Source: Gemmatimonadaceae bacterium (lineage in GTDB: Bacteria; Gemmatimonadota; Gemmatimonadetes; Gemmatimonadales; Gemmatimonadaceae). From it: a stretch of 64,000 nt of DNA. Location of the stretch: contig WYBP01000008.1 of assembly GCA_011525845.1 (NCBI GenBank), positions 389,235 to 453,234 of the forward strand, in the 5' to 3' direction. Positions 1-9,197 of this stretch are shown here, piece after piece. The notes beneath the pieces were generated by a model. The model was not told the origin of the DNA, did no database searches, and saw nothing but the letters and a program-made list of their open reading frames with translations. Both the position numbers and the translations under genes were made by a program. Positions within the stretch are counted from its first letter, which is position 1, and each line of letters opens with the position of its first letter.

Positions 1-1277
1 TCTCGGCGAATCCCACGGGCCCGCTCCACGTCGGGCATGGTCGCCAGGCGGCGCTCGGCGACGCCATCGCCTCGCTGCTGACGTCGCAGGGGTGGAAGGT
101 GACGCGTGAGTTCTACTACAACGACGCGGGTGTGCAGATCCAGAACCTCGCGCTCTCCGTGCAGGCGCGGCTCCGCGAGCTCGCGGGCGAACCCCTCGCG
201 ATCCCCGAGGGCGGCTACCACGGCGAGTACATCAAGGACATCGCCGCGACGTATCGCGCCGAGCGCGCGGACGATCCGCGCGGCGACGATCTCGAGGCGG
301 TGCGGGCCGTGGCGGTGCGCGCGCTCCGGCACGAGCAGGACCTCGACCTGCGGGCGTTCGGCGTGCAGTTCGACCACTACTTCCTCGAGTCGTCGCTCTA
401 CACGGACGGCAAGGTGGACGCGACGGTCGCGGCGCTCACCAGGTCCGGGCACACGTTCGAGGACGACGGCGCGCTCTTCCTGCGCACCACCGCGTTCGGC
501 GACGACAAGGACCGTGTGATGCGGAAGCGCGACGGCACGTTCACGTACTTCGTGCCCGACGTGGCCTACCACGTGACCAAGTTCGAGCGCGGCTTCACCC
601 GCGCGATCAACGTGCAGGGGGCGGACCACCACGGCACGACGGCCCGCGTGCGCGCGGGGCTGCAGGCGCTCGCGCTCGGCGTGCCGAAGGGCTACCCCGA
701 GTACGTGCTCCACCAGATGGTGACCGTGATGCGGGGCGGGGAGGAGATGAAGATCTCCAAGCGCGCCGGCAGCTATGTGACCGTGCGCGACCTGATCGAC
801 GAGGTCGGGCGCGACGCGGTGCGCTACTTCCTGCTGATGCGGAAGGGCGACTCGCAGCTGGTGTTCGACGTGGACCTCGCCCGCTCGCAGAGCGAGGAGA
901 ACCCCGTCTACTACATCCAGATGGCGCACGCGCGACTCTCGGGCATCTTCCGCGTGGGCGAGGTGGACGTCGCGTCCATCGACGGGTCGGGCGTGGAGTG
1001 GAGCGCCCTGGGGGAGCCGGAGGAGCGCGAGCTCGTGAAGGCGCTGCTCGACTATCCGGATTTCGTCGCCGCGGCGGCGGACGCGCTCGAGCCGCATCGC
1101 GTGGCCAACTGGCTCCTCGAGACGGCACGGCTCGTGCATACCTGGTACCACAAGCACCACGTGCTCGGCGAGCCGGAGCCCGTGATGCGGGCCCGACTCG
1201 CGCTGGCACGCGCGGCACAGTTGACGTTGGCCAGCGGTCTCGGCCTGCTCGGCATCTCCGCTCCGGAGCGGATGTAG
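1..1277 (+). CDS. argS: Arginyl-tRNA synthetase, 5' end cut by window
   Basis: Class I aminoacyl-tRNA synthetase that charges tRNA-Arg in the cytoplasm. The reading frame is open from base 3 without a start, so the gene begins outside the window; 424 residues remain, about 125 short of a typical ArgRS, so the N-terminal additional domain is missing here. The retained part opens with the class I signature [15 protein letters not shown] (HIGH box as HVGH), has the KMSKS-like loop [13 protein letters not shown], and ends with the helical anticodon-binding domain (motif [10 protein letters not shown] onward) and the family's usual C-terminal LGISAPERM. It is followed by a 45-base gap with C/T-rich repeats and then the PfkB-family gene. 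Identification is secure. Confidence 0.97.
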   Translation, partial: SANPTGPLHVGHGRQAALGDAIASLLTSQGWKVTREFYYNDAGVQIQNLALSVQARLRELAGEPLAIPEGGYHGEYIKDIAATYRAERADDPRGDDLEAVRAVAVRALRHEQDLDLRAFGVQFDHYFLESSLYTDGKVDATVAALTRSGHTFEDDGALFLRTTAFGDDKDRVMRKRDGTFTYFVPDVAYHVTKFERGFTRAINVQGADHHGTTARVRAGLQALALGVPKGYPEYVLHQMVTVMRGGEEMKISKRAGSYVTVRDLIDEVGRDAVRYFLLMRKGDSQLVFDVDLARSQSEENPVYYIQMAHARLSGIFRVGEVDVASIDGSGVEWSALGEPEERELVKALLDYPDFVAAAADALEPHRVANWLLETARLVHTWYHKHHVLGEPEPVMRARLALARAAQLTLASGLGLLGISAPERM

Positions 1278-1291
1278 CGCCGCCGCAGTGA

Positions 1292-1321
1292 CTCACACCT
1301 CACACCTCACATCTCACACCT
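1292..1321 (+). repeat. Short C/T-rich direct repeat (CTCACACC-like) before the PfkB gene
   Basis: Four near-identical units, about 7-8 bases each (CTCACAC, CTCACAC, CTCACAT, CTCACAC), fill the space between argS and the next start codon, directly against ATG at 1323. No purine-rich Shine-Dalgarno sequence is present. Similar C/T-rich stretches precede btuB (about 20828-20851) and clpB (about 25579-25619). Confidence 0.6.
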
Positions 1322-1322
1322 G

Positions 1323-2237
1323 ATGTCTGTCCTCGTCGTCGGTTCCGTCGCGCTCGACTCCGTGGAGACCCCGTTCGGGAAGGCCGACGAGGTGCTCGGC
1401 GGGTCGGCCAACTACTTCTCCGCGGCGGCCGTGCACCAGACGCCGGTGCAGATGGTGGGCGTCGTCGGGAGCGACTACCCCGTCGAGAAGCTGGAGCCGT
1501 TGCGCGCGCGCGGCGTCGATCTCACCGGCCTCGAGCGCGCTGAGGGGGAGTCATTCCGCTGGCGCGGGCGCTACCGCCACGACCTGAACTCGGCGGAGAC
1601 GCTCGAGACGCGCCTCGGCGTCTTCTCGCACTTCAAGCCGAAGCTCCCGCCGCAGTTCCGGAGCGCGGAGTATGTCTTCCTCGCGAACATCGACCCGCGG
1701 CTCCAGCTCGACGTGCTGAGCCAGATCAGCAAGCCGAAGCTCGTGGCCTGCGACACGATGAACTTCTGGATCGAGTCGCGACGGCCGGACCTGCTCGAGC
1801 TGATCGGCAAGGTGGACCTGATCACGCTGAACGACGGCGAGGCGCGCCAGCTGACCGAACACGCGAATCTCGTGCAGGCCGCGCGCTGGATCCTCGAGCG
1901 CGGGCCGCGGGTGGTGCTCATCAAGAAGGGGGAACACGGCGCCTTCATGTTCACGAAGGACACCATCTTCTTCGCCCCCGCGTATCCGCTCGAGTCGGTG
2001 TTCGACCCGACCGGCGCCGGTGACTCGTTCGCGGGCGGGTTCATGGGGTGGCTCGCCCGCACGGGGGACCTCTCGGAGTCGAACATGCGCCGCGCCGTGA
2101 TCGTGGGGTCGGCCATGGGGTCGTTCGTGGTGGAGGGCTTCTCGATCACCCGGCTGCTCGAGGTCACGCGCTCGGACATCGATGCCCGTGTCGCCGACTT
2201 CCATCGGCTGGTGAGCTTCGACCAGGCGCTGGGTTGA
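1323..2237 (+). CDS. PfkB-family carbohydrate/nucleoside kinase
   Basis: Ribokinase-fold kinase of 304 residues that would phosphorylate a sugar or nucleoside with ATP. The N-terminus VVGSVALDSVETPFG and the GGSANYFSAAA stretch match the substrate-binding sheet and PfkB signature 1; the C-terminal DPTGAGDSFAGGF is signature 2 with the catalytic Asp and anion hole. The substrate cannot be read from the sequence. The start at 1323 is the only in-frame ATG fitting the family N-terminus, but it has no Shine-Dalgarno and sits against a C/T-rich repeat. purM begins 7 bases after the stop, so the two are probably co-transcribed, which makes a purine-related substrate (adenosine-kinase-like) possible but unproven. 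Confidence 0.85.
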   Translation: MSVLVVGSVALDSVETPFGKADEVLGGSANYFSAAAVHQTPVQMVGVVGSDYPVEKLEPLRARGVDLTGLERAEGESFRWRGRYRHDLNSAETLETRLGVFSHFKPKLPPQFRSAEYVFLANIDPRLQLDVLSQISKPKLVACDTMNFWIESRRPDLLELIGKVDLITLNDGEARQLTEHANLVQAARWILERGPRVVLIKKGEHGAFMFTKDTIFFAPAYPLESVFDPTGAGDSFAGGFMGWLARTGDLSESNMRRAVIVGSAMGSFVVEGFSITRLLEVTRSDIDARVADFHRLVSFDQALG

Positions 2238-2244
2238 TCCGCCC

Positions 2245-3276
2245 ATGACCGGGGAGCGACTCACCTACGCGAGCGCCGGCGTCGACATCGACGCGGCGGA
2301 GGACTCGAAGCACCGCATCAAGCGGTTGGTCGAGTCGACGTTCACGGCGGGGGCGCGGGGGGCGTTCGGCGGGTTCGGCGGCATGTTCCGCGTGCCCGAG
2401 GGCGCCCGGAAGCCGCTCCTGGTCTCCAGCGCCGACGGCGTCGGCACCAAGATCAAGGTCGCCATCGAGGCGGACCGGCACGACACGATCGGCCACTGCC
2501 TCGTGAACCACTGCGTCAACGACATCCTGGTGCAGGGGGCGACGCCCCTCTTCTTCCTGGACTACGTCGCCTTCGGCAAGCTCGTGCCCTCCGTGGTCGA
2601 GGCGATCGTCGCGGGCGTGGCCGCGGGGTGCCGCGAGAACGGCGCGTCCCTCGTCGGGGGCGAGACGGCGGAGATGCCGGGCGTCTACACGCCGCCGGAC
2701 TACGACCTCGCGGGCTTCATCGTCGGGATGGTCGAGGAGGACGAGGTCATCACCTCCGCCGGCGTGCAGGATGGCGATCTCCTCGTCGGGCTCGCCAGCA
2801 CCGGTCTCCACACCAATGGCTACTCGCTCGCCCGTCACATCGTGACGGAGCGGCTGAACCTCGGTCCCCACGCGGTGTTTCCCGAGTCGGGTGGCAAGTC
2901 GGTGGCCGATGTCCTGCTGGCGGTCCACCGCTCGTACCTCCCGATCCTCCGGCCGGTGCTCCCCCGCGTGCACGCGATGGCGCACATCACCGGAGGTGGG
3001 ATCCCGGGGAACCTCGACCGGGCGCTGCCGCCGCACCTGGACGCGGTGGTGGAGATGGCCTCGTGGGAGATCCCGCCGCTCTTCCGGGTGTTGGAGGAGG
3101 CGGGGAAGGTGGAACGCGCGGAGATGTACCGGGCGTTCAACCAAGGTGTTGGCATGATTGTGATTACGGACACATCCGGCGCCTCCGCCGTGCGTGACCT
3201 CGCGGGGAAGGCCGGCGTCGATAGTTGGATCATCGGTCACACCCGTCCCGGCACTGGACGGGTCCAACTCGTCTAA
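2245..3276 (+). CDS. purM: Phosphoribosylformylglycinamidine cyclo-ligase
   Basis: AIR synthetase, fifth step of de novo purine synthesis (FGAM + ATP to AIR), cytoplasmic. The 343-residue protein has the family length. It opens with TYASAGVDIDAAEDSKHRIK, carries the VSSADGVGTKIKVA and NDILVQGATPLFFLDY signatures, the GGETAEMPG motif and the C-terminal HITGGGIPGNLDRALP motif. The start ATG at 2245 lies 7 bases beyond the kinase stop. The neighbouring genes are not purine genes, so purM sits alone here, as is common in bacteria with a scattered pathway. Confidence 0.97.
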   Translation: MTGERLTYASAGVDIDAAEDSKHRIKRLVESTFTAGARGAFGGFGGMFRVPEGARKPLLVSSADGVGTKIKVAIEADRHDTIGHCLVNHCVNDILVQGATPLFFLDYVAFGKLVPSVVEAIVAGVAAGCRENGASLVGGETAEMPGVYTPPDYDLAGFIVGMVEEDEVITSAGVQDGDLLVGLASTGLHTNGYSLARHIVTERLNLGPHAVFPESGGKSVADVLLAVHRSYLPILRPVLPRVHAMAHITGGGIPGNLDRALPPHLDAVVEMASWEIPPLFRVLEEAGKVERAEMYRAFNQGVGMIVITDTSGASAVRDLAGKAGVDSWIIGHTRPGTGRVQLV

Positions 3277-3293
3277 CCCCGGAGTCGTTCCCC

Positions 3294-4244
3294 ATGCGTC
3301 GCATCCTCGCCGCATCCGCCATCCTCGCCGCCGTCGCCCTTCCCGCGGCCGCCCAGAATCCCAACTGTTCCGGCGCCTCCTCCACCACGGCGGACGCCTG
3401 CGAGAAGGCGACCGACCTTTTCAACTACATGATGCCGCAGCTCGGCACCTCGCTCGTCGGGGGCAGCCACACGCTCGGCGTCGGGACCACCCTCGGCGGG
3501 TTCCCGCACTTCGCCATCGCCCTGCGCGGCAACGCGATCATGGGTGACGTGCCGGATCTCGGGACCATCAACGTCTCGATCGCGGGCCGGCAGTCCTCGA
3601 ACATCGACACCAAGAGCCAGGTGCTCGGCCTGCCGGGCGTGGACTTCGCCCTCGGCCTCTACAAGGGCTTCCCGCTCGGCGTCACGCGCGTCGGTGGCGT
3701 GGACCTGATCGGCAGCGTCACCTACATCCCGGACGTGGACACGGATGAGGTGACGATCGCCACGGACGGCGGCTCCACCAAGATCGGCATCGGCGCGCGC
3801 GTCGGGCTCCTCGAGCAGTCGCTGATCGTGCCGGGCGTCTCGTTCTCGTACCTGGTGCGCGACCTGCCCACGCTGACCATGAACGCCTCGGCGGGGAACG
3901 CCGACTTCACCATCTCCGACTTCTCGGTGAAGACCAAGTCGTGGCGACTCGCGGCGCAGAAGAACCTGATGATCTTCCAGCTCGGCCTCGGCGTCGGCCA
4001 GGACACCTACGAGTCGGCCGCCGACGTCGCGATCAGCGGCGCGGGAGCGATGAACACCGCCGTCGCGCAGGAGATGACGCGCACCACGCTGTACGGCTCG
4101 GTCGGCTTCAACCTCCTGGTCGCGAAGGTCGTCGGCGAGGTGGGCCAGGTGAGCGGCGGCGACATCTCCACCTACAACAACTTCTCCGAGGCGGCCGACA
4201 AGTCCCGGCTCTACGGCTCGGTCGGTATCCGCATCAGCTTCTGA
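3294..4244 (+). CDS. Predicted outer-membrane beta-barrel protein, function unknown
   Basis: Secreted protein of 316 residues that I do not recognise. A signal peptide is clear: MRRILAASAILAAVALPAAA then QNPNCSG, with likely cleavage after AAA. The rest alternates short polar and hydrophobic stretches rich in Gly, Ser, Thr and Val, and the last residue is Phe in a beta-strand-like ending (YGSVGIRISF), the classic outer-membrane assembly signal; a barrel is therefore likely. The start at 3294 was preferred over an in-frame upstream codon because it gives the signal peptide and follows GGAG at 3281-3284. Two cysteines (in PNCSG and DACEK) lie near the mature N-terminus and might pair. It may be transcribed with purM, which ends 17 bases earlier. 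Confidence 0.7.
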   Translation: MRRILAASAILAAVALPAAAQNPNCSGASSTTADACEKATDLFNYMMPQLGTSLVGGSHTLGVGTTLGGFPHFAIALRGNAIMGDVPDLGTINVSIAGRQSSNIDTKSQVLGLPGVDFALGLYKGFPLGVTRVGGVDLIGSVTYIPDVDTDEVTIATDGGSTKIGIGARVGLLEQSLIVPGVSFSYLVRDLPTLTMNASAGNADFTISDFSVKTKSWRLAAQKNLMIFQLGLGVGQDTYESAADVAISGAGAMNTAVAQEMTRTTLYGSVGFNLLVAKVVGEVGQVSGGDISTYNNFSEAADKSRLYGSVGIRISF

Positions 4245-4297
4245 CCGAGGCACACTCCCCCCTCTCCCCGCCACCCGCCCCGCACGACGGGGCGCGG

Positions 4298-5362
4298 ATG
4301 CGCCGCGCGCTGCTCCTGGCGCGGCGCGGCTGGGGCCGGACGGCGCCGAACCCCCTGGTCGGCGCCGTCGTCGTTCGCGACGGCAAGACCGTCGGCGAGG
4401 GGTTCCACGCGGAGTTCGGAGGCCCGCACGCGGAGGTGCACGCGCTCGCCGAGGCCGGCCCGAGGGCGGAGGGGGCCGACGTCTACGTGACGCTCGAGCC
4501 CTGCGCGCACGAGGGCAAGACGCCCCCCTGCGTCGACGCGCTGATCGCCGCGCGGGTGCGGCGGGTGGTGGTCGCGGCGCGGGACCCGAATCCCGTCGCC
4601 GCTGGTGGCATCGCCCGGCTGCGCGCTGCGGGGATCGCCGTCACGGAGTCGGTCGAGCGGCGCTCGGCGGAGGACCTCAACGCCCCCTTCCTCTTCGTGC
4701 AGCGGGAGCCTGCGCGGCCCTTCGTCACGCTCAAGCTCGCAATCTCCCTCGACGGGATGCTCGCCTCCGCGGACCGGAGCCAGCGATGGCTCACCGGGGA
4801 GCGGGCCCGCCGGCAGGTGCACCGGCTGCGGGCCGGCGTGGACGGCGTGGCGGTGGGGATCGGCACCGCGCTGGCCGACGACCCCGCGCTCACGGTGCGG
4901 TCCGGCCGTCGCCCGCGCGTGGCGCCCCGGCGCATCGTGTTCGACCCCTCGGCGCGCCTCCCGACCGTGAGCAAGCTGGCGCGGACGGCCCGCAAGGTGC
5001 CCACCTGGGTCCTCGCGGACGCACCGGACGCCGGGCGGTCCGAGGCGCTGGAGCGCGCGGGGGTCCGCGTCCTCTCCGCCCCGGGGATCGGCGCCCAGCT
5101 GGCGGTGCTGCGGCGTGAGGGGATCCACCACCTGCTCGTCGAGGGGGGGGCGGGGATGGCGGGTGCCCTGCTGAGCGGCGGTTTCGTGGATCGACTCGTT
5201 ATCTTTCAGGCGCCGGTCCTCCTGGGGGCCGGGGCACTGCCCGCGTTCGGGTCCGTGTCGTTGGGCTCGGGATTCCCCGAGCGGTGGCGGGTGATCGAGC
5301 ATCGGATGTTCGACGACGATGCGATGGTCAGCTACGCGCCGCTCCCGGCTCCGGGCCGCTGA
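4298..5362 (+). CDS. ribD: Bifunctional riboflavin deaminase/reductase
   Basis: Catalyses two riboflavin steps: deamination of the pyrimidine intermediate, then NADPH reduction of the ribose side chain. The 354 residues hold an N-terminal cytidine-deaminase-type domain with zinc ligands in PHAEVHA and PCAHEGKTPPC, and a C-terminal reductase domain (LKLAISLDGMLAS, VGIGTALADDPALT, LLVEGGAGMAG). The ATG at 4298 gives an N-terminus (MRRALLLARRGWGRTAPNP) slightly shorter than usual; a CTG at 4241 in the same frame could add 19 residues. A 6-bp hairpin (GCCCCG 4277-4282 with CGGGGC 4288-4293) lies just before the ATG. First gene of ribD-ribE-ribBA-ribH. I found no FMN riboswitch in the 53-base gap upstream. 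Confidence 0.93.
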   Translation: MRRALLLARRGWGRTAPNPLVGAVVVRDGKTVGEGFHAEFGGPHAEVHALAEAGPRAEGADVYVTLEPCAHEGKTPPCVDALIAARVRRVVVAARDPNPVAAGGIARLRAAGIAVTESVERRSAEDLNAPFLFVQREPARPFVTLKLAISLDGMLASADRSQRWLTGERARRQVHRLRAGVDGVAVGIGTALADDPALTVRSGRRPRVAPRRIVFDPSARLPTVSKLARTARKVPTWVLADAPDAGRSEALERAGVRVLSAPGIGAQLAVLRREGIHHLLVEGGAGMAGALLSGGFVDRLVIFQAPVLLGAGALPAFGSVSLGSGFPERWRVIEHRMFDDDAMVSYAPLPAPGR

Positions 5363-5384
5363 TTCCACCCTCGCGCCCACGCGC

Positions 5385-5981
5385 ATGTTCACGGGACTCA
5401 TCACTGCCGTCGGCGAGATTCGCGAGGTGTCCGAGACGGACGCCGGTCGCGAGTTCGTGGTGGCCGCCCCCTACGAAGGGGTGGCCGTCGGTGAGAGCAT
5501 CGCGGTGAACGGGGCCTGCCTCACGGTGCGCGAGCGCGCGCCGGGGTGGTTCCGCGTGGCGGCGGTGGTGACGACGCTGGCGCGCACCACGGTCGCGGGG
5601 TGGCGGGTCGGCACCCGGGTGAACCTCGAGCGCGCGCTCGCGGTGGGCGACCGGCTCGGCGGCCACATCGTGCAGGGCCATGTCGACGGGGTCGGCCGCG
5701 TCTCCGCGGTGGAGCGCCAGGGGGACGCGCTGCTCATCGACGTCGAGGTGCCGGCCGACGTGGACGAGCTCCTCGTGCCCCTCGGCAGCGTGGCGGTCGA
5801 CGGCGTCAGTCTCACCGTCAACGCGCTCCCGCGCCCCGGCGTGCTGCAGCTCTCCCTGATCGAACACTCCCTCCGCCACACCACGCTCGGGGCGCTGCGC
5901 GTCGGCGACCCGGTGCAGCTCGAGGCGGACATCCTTGCGAAGTACCTCAAGCGCCTCGCGGCGCCCCTCCTGGCCACCTGA
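5385..5981 (+). CDS. ribE: Riboflavin synthase alpha chain
   Basis: Dismutates two 6,7-dimethyl-8-ribityllumazines to riboflavin plus the pyrimidine precursor. The 198-residue protein shows the internal duplication of the family: MFTGLITAVGEI with SIAVNGACLTV in the first lumazine-binding half, and GHIVQGHVDGVG followed by SVAVDGVSLTVN in the second. ATG 5385 gives the canonical MFTGL start. It follows ribD by 22 bases, and its TGA overlaps the ribBA ATG, so translation is coupled. Confidence 0.96.
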   Translation: MFTGLITAVGEIREVSETDAGREFVVAAPYEGVAVGESIAVNGACLTVRERAPGWFRVAAVVTTLARTTVAGWRVGTRVNLERALAVGDRLGGHIVQGHVDGVGRVSAVERQGDALLIDVEVPADVDELLVPLGSVAVDGVSLTVNALPRPGVLQLSLIEHSLRHTTLGALRVGDPVQLEADILAKYLKRLAAPLLAT

Positions 5982-7183
5982 TGACGTTCGGCACCATTGA
6001 GCAGGCCCTCGAAGACCTGAAGGCGGGGAAGTTCCTCGTCGTCGCCGATGACGAGGATCGCGAGAACGAGGGCGACCTCATCTGCGCGGCGGAGTTCATC
6101 ACGCCCCAGATGGTCAACTTCCTGATGCGCGCCAAGGGGATGATCTGCGTGGCGCTCACCCCGGAGCGGGTGACGCAGCTGGGGCTCGCGATGATGGGAG
6201 ACGAGAACACCGACGCCCTGCGGACGGCCTACACCGTCACGGTGGACGGCGCACCGAAGCATGGCGTGACCACGGGGATCAGCGCGAGCGACCAGGCGAC
6301 GACCATCCGCCTGATGGCGGCTCCCTCGACGCATCCGAGCGACCTGCGCCGGCCGGGCCACGTGCACCCGCTCCGCGCGCGCGAGGGTGGCGTGCTCCAG
6401 CGGGTCGGCCACACCGAGGCCGCCGTGGACCTCATGCGCCTCGCGGGACTCCAGCCGGCCGGGGTCATCTGCGAGATCCTCACCGACGAGGGCGCCTCCG
6501 CGCGGCGCCCGGACCTCGAGGCCTTCGCCGAGCAGCACGGCCTCACGCTGGTCACCGTCGCCCAGCTCGTCGCCTACCGCCTGCAGCACGAGCGCCTCGT
6601 GCACCGGGAGGCCGAGGTGCGGCTCCCCACCGAGTTCGGGGACTTCCGCCTGATGGGTTACCGGAACGACGTGGACGACCACGAGCACGTGGCTCTGGTG
6701 TACGGCGACGTCGCCGATGGGGAGGACGTGCTGGTGCGGATGCACTCCAAGTGCCTCACCGGCGACACCTTCCACTCGCTGCGCTGCGACTGCCACTGGC
6801 AGCTGCGAGAGGCCATGCGCCTGGTGGTGGAGGCGGGGCGAGGAGTGATCGTCTACCTCGACCAGGAAGGGCGTGGGATCGGCCTGCTGAACAAGCTCAA
6901 GGCGTACGCCCTCCAGGACGCCGGCGCCGACACGGTGGAGGCGAACGAACGGCTCGGCTTCGCGCCGGACCTGCGCAACTACGGCATCGGCGCGCAGATC
7001 CTGCTCGACCTCGGGCTCCGGTCGATCCGGCCGATCACGAACAACCCCAAGAAGCTCGTGGGGCTCGAGGGGTACGGCCTCCGCCTTGGCGAGCGCGTGC
7101 CGATCATCTCGCCCTCCACGAGCGAGAACGCCGAGTACCTCGAGACCAAGCGGACGAAGCTCGGTCATCTCCGGGCGATCTGA
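5981..7183 (+). CDS. ribBA: Fused DHBP synthase / GTP cyclohydrolase II
   Basis: Bifunctional enzyme of 400 residues supplying both riboflavin precursors. The N-terminal half (about 1-200) is 3,4-dihydroxy-2-butanone-4-phosphate synthase, with the acidic DDEDRENEGDL metal/phosphate motif and DLRRPGHVHPLRAREGG followed by GHTEAAVDL. The C-terminal half is GTP cyclohydrolase II: zinc cysteines in HSKCLTGDTFHSLRCDC, then YLDQEGRGIGL, ANERLGFAPDLRNYGIGAQIL and the TNNPKK finger. All these residues are present, so both activities look intact. Start and stop overlap ribE and ribH by one base each. Confidence 0.97.
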   Translation: MTFGTIEQALEDLKAGKFLVVADDEDRENEGDLICAAEFITPQMVNFLMRAKGMICVALTPERVTQLGLAMMGDENTDALRTAYTVTVDGAPKHGVTTGISASDQATTIRLMAAPSTHPSDLRRPGHVHPLRAREGGVLQRVGHTEAAVDLMRLAGLQPAGVICEILTDEGASARRPDLEAFAEQHGLTLVTVAQLVAYRLQHERLVHREAEVRLPTEFGDFRLMGYRNDVDDHEHVALVYGDVADGEDVLVRMHSKCLTGDTFHSLRCDCHWQLREAMRLVVEAGRGVIVYLDQEGRGIGLLNKLKAYALQDAGADTVEANERLGFAPDLRNYGIGAQILLDLGLRSIRPITNNPKKLVGLEGYGLRLGERVPIISPSTSENAEYLETKRTKLGHLRAI

Positions 7184-7683
7184 TGCCGGAGTTCATCGGG
7201 GAGCCGACCGGCGCCGGGCGCCGGGTGGTGGTGGTCGCGGCGCGCTTCAACACGCTCGTGACGGAGAAACTCGTGGAAGGCGCGGTGGACTGCTGCGTGC
7301 GGCACGGCACCGCCTTCGAGGACATCGACATCGTCTGGGTGCCGGGCGCGTGGGAGCTCCCGGCCGCGCTCGCCAAGCTGCTGCTGACGGAGCGCTACGA
7401 CGCGGCGATCGCGATCGGCGCGGTGGTGCGGGGCGAGACCCCGCACTTCGACTTCGTCGCGGGGGAGGCGTCGCGCGGGCTCTCGGCGCTGCAGGGGGAG
7501 TTCGGCGTGCCGGTCGGGTTCGGCCTCCTCACCACGGACACGATGGAGCAGGCCACGGCGCGCGCGGGCGGCGCGCATGGCAACAAGGGGTGGGATGCGG
7601 CGCTCGCGGCGCTCGAGATGGCCGACCTCTTCGCACGGCTCGACCTCGCCGAGGGGGACGGGGACGATGCCGGCACGCGTTGA
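7183..7683 (+). CDS. ribH: 6,7-dimethyl-8-ribityllumazine synthase
   Basis: Condenses DHBP with the ribityl-pyrimidine to make lumazine, the substrate of RibE. The 166 residues include VVVVAARFNTLVTEKL (substrate loop), VPGAWELPAA, and GAVVRGETPHFDFV with the catalytic His, then GLLTTDT and GNKGWDAA. An acidic tail (about 15 residues, EGDGDDAGTR) goes beyond the usual end and encodes the overlap with nusB. The protein probably assembles into an icosahedral or pentameric shell as in the family. Confidence 0.96.
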   Translation: MPEFIGEPTGAGRRVVVVAARFNTLVTEKLVEGAVDCCVRHGTAFEDIDIVWVPGAWELPAALAKLLLTERYDAAIAIGAVVRGETPHFDFVAGEASRGLSALQGEFGVPVGFGLLTTDTMEQATARAGGAHGNKGWDAALAALEMADLFARLDLAEGDGDDAGTR

Positions 7684-8089
7684 GACACGGGGCCGCTCCC
7701 GGGCCCTGCAGGCGCTCTATGCCTGGGACGTGCGCGGCGCCACCGCGGACCTCCCGCGCATCGCCACGCTCGTCTGGGACGACCTCGCGATCCCGCCCGA
7801 CGAGCGCGCCTTCGCCGAGGCGCTGGTGCAGCTGATCGCCGCCGAGCGCGCCGGGATCGACGCCGACCTCTCGGACGTCACCACCAACTGGCGACTCGAG
7901 CGGCTCGGCCACATCGAGCGCTCGGTGCTGCGCCTCGCGGCCGCGGAACTCCTGCAGGGGGGCACGCCGCCGCGCGTCGTGATCCAGGAGTGCGTGCGGC
8001 TCGCCGAGCGCTACGGCTCGTCGCAGAGCGCGCGCTTCGTGAACGGCGTGGTGGACGCCCTGGCCCGTCGGATGGGGCGCCTCAATTGA
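7667..8089 (+). CDS. nusB: Transcription antitermination factor NusB
   Basis: All-helical protein of 140 residues that with NusE/S10 binds boxA RNA in rRNA antitermination. MPARVETRGRSRALQALYAWD is the typical N-terminal arginine-rich helix and RLGHIERSVLRLAAAELL the conserved core. ATG 7667 lies inside the ribH tail (17-base overlap). ribH-nusB adjacency is common across bacteria and supports both calls. The stop overlaps the TTG start of the next gene. Confidence 0.94.
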   Translation: MPARVETRGRSRALQALYAWDVRGATADLPRIATLVWDDLAIPPDERAFAEALVQLIAAERAGIDADLSDVTTNWRLERLGHIERSVLRLAAAELLQGGTPPRVVIQECVRLAERYGSSQSARFVNGVVDALARRMGRLN

Positions 8090-9192
8090 AGCTGCTCGCG
8101 GTCAACTGGCAGGACATCGACAACCCGCTGGGCGGTGGCGCCGAGACGCACCTGCACGAGATCCTCGACCGCCTCGCCGCGTGGGGACACGAGGTGGTGC
8201 TGCTCTGTGGGGGGTGGGCGGGGTGTCCCTCGCGCGCGGAGCGGAACGGGGTGGAGATCCATCGCGTGGGGACGCGCCAGACCTTCGCCTTCCACGCGCG
8301 CCGCTACTGGGAGCGGGAGCTCCGGGGGCGCGGCTTCGACGTCCTCTACGAGGACATCAACAAGGTCCCCCTCTACACCACCCGCTGGGGCGCGCGCCGC
8401 GTGGTGGCCGTGGTGCCCCACCTCTTCGGCGGCGCGGCGTTCCAGGAGCTGAACCCCATCCTGGCGACGGCGGTGTGGCTCGCCGAGCGGCCGTTGCCGC
8501 GGATGTACCGGGACGTGCCGTTCCAGGCGATCAGCGAGAGCACGGCGGACGATCTCGTGGCGCGCGGCCTGCGGCGCGATCAGGTGGTGGTGATCCCGCC
8601 CGGCGTCTCGTTCGACCACTACACGCCCGATCCCGCTGCGCGCGCGCCGCACCCGACCTTCGCCTACCTCGGCCGCCTCAAGAAGTACAAGGGCGTCGAC
8701 CTGGTGATCCGGGCCTTCGCGCGGGTCCGGCACCCGGAGGCGGTGCTGGAGATCGCGGGCGCGGGGGACCATCGCCCGGCGCTCGAGGCGCTCGTGGCCT
8801 CGCTTGACCTCGGTGCGCGCGTGCGGTTTCTTGGCTTCGTGAGCGAGGCGGAGAAGCTCGCGCTGCTGCGCCGCTCCTGGGCGGTGGCGCTCGCGTCGCC
8901 CAAGGAGGGGTGGGGCCTCACGAACGTCGAGGCGGAGGCATGCGGGACCCCCGTGGTCGCGTCCGACTCGCCCGGCATCCGGGAGTCGGTGCGGCGCGGG
9001 GAGACGGGATTCCTCACGCCGCATGGCGACATCCCGGCGATGGCGGAAGCGCTCGACCGACTGGCCGCATCGCCCGCGCTGGTGGCGTCCATGGGACGCC
9101 AGGCACGGGCCTTCGCGGAGACCTTCACCTGGGACCGCTGCGCGCGCGCGACCGAGGCGCACCTGCTCCAGGCCATCAACCCCGGAGGGTAG
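8086..9192 (+). CDS. GT4-family glycosyltransferase
   Basis: GT-B fold sugar transferase of 368 residues, probably cytoplasmic and transferring a sugar from a nucleotide donor. The N-terminus MKLLAVNWQDIDNPLGGGAE holds the glycine-rich acceptor loop; the C-terminal half has YLGRLKKYKGVDLVIRAF and the E-X7-E donor motif region SPKEGWGLTNVEAEACGTPVV. The start is TTG at 8086, overlapping the nusB stop as TTGA; it gives an N-terminus that fits the family and no nearby ATG does. The acceptor is unknown, and no polysaccharide locus is adjacent. Confidence 0.85.
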   Translation: MKLLAVNWQDIDNPLGGGAETHLHEILDRLAAWGHEVVLLCGGWAGCPSRAERNGVEIHRVGTRQTFAFHARRYWERELRGRGFDVLYEDINKVPLYTTRWGARRVVAVVPHLFGGAAFQELNPILATAVWLAERPLPRMYRDVPFQAISESTADDLVARGLRRDQVVVIPPGVSFDHYTPDPAARAPHPTFAYLGRLKKYKGVDLVIRAFARVRHPEAVLEIAGAGDHRPALEALVASLDLGARVRFLGFVSEAEKLALLRRSWAVALASPKEGWGLTNVEAEACGTPVVASDSPGIRESVRRGETGFLTPHGDIPAMAEALDRLAASPALVASMGRQARAFAETFTWDRCARATEAHLLQAINPGG

Positions 9193-9197
9193 GACCC

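Noticed and set aside
4245..4297. FMN riboswitch before ribD
   Set aside because: The gap is only 53 bases, too short for an RFN element, and lacks its conserved blocks; only a small GCCCCG/CGGGGC hairpin is there.
5471..7168. 565-codon minus-strand frame opposite ribE and ribBA
   Set aside because: Shadow; the plus strand encodes intact riboflavin enzymes.
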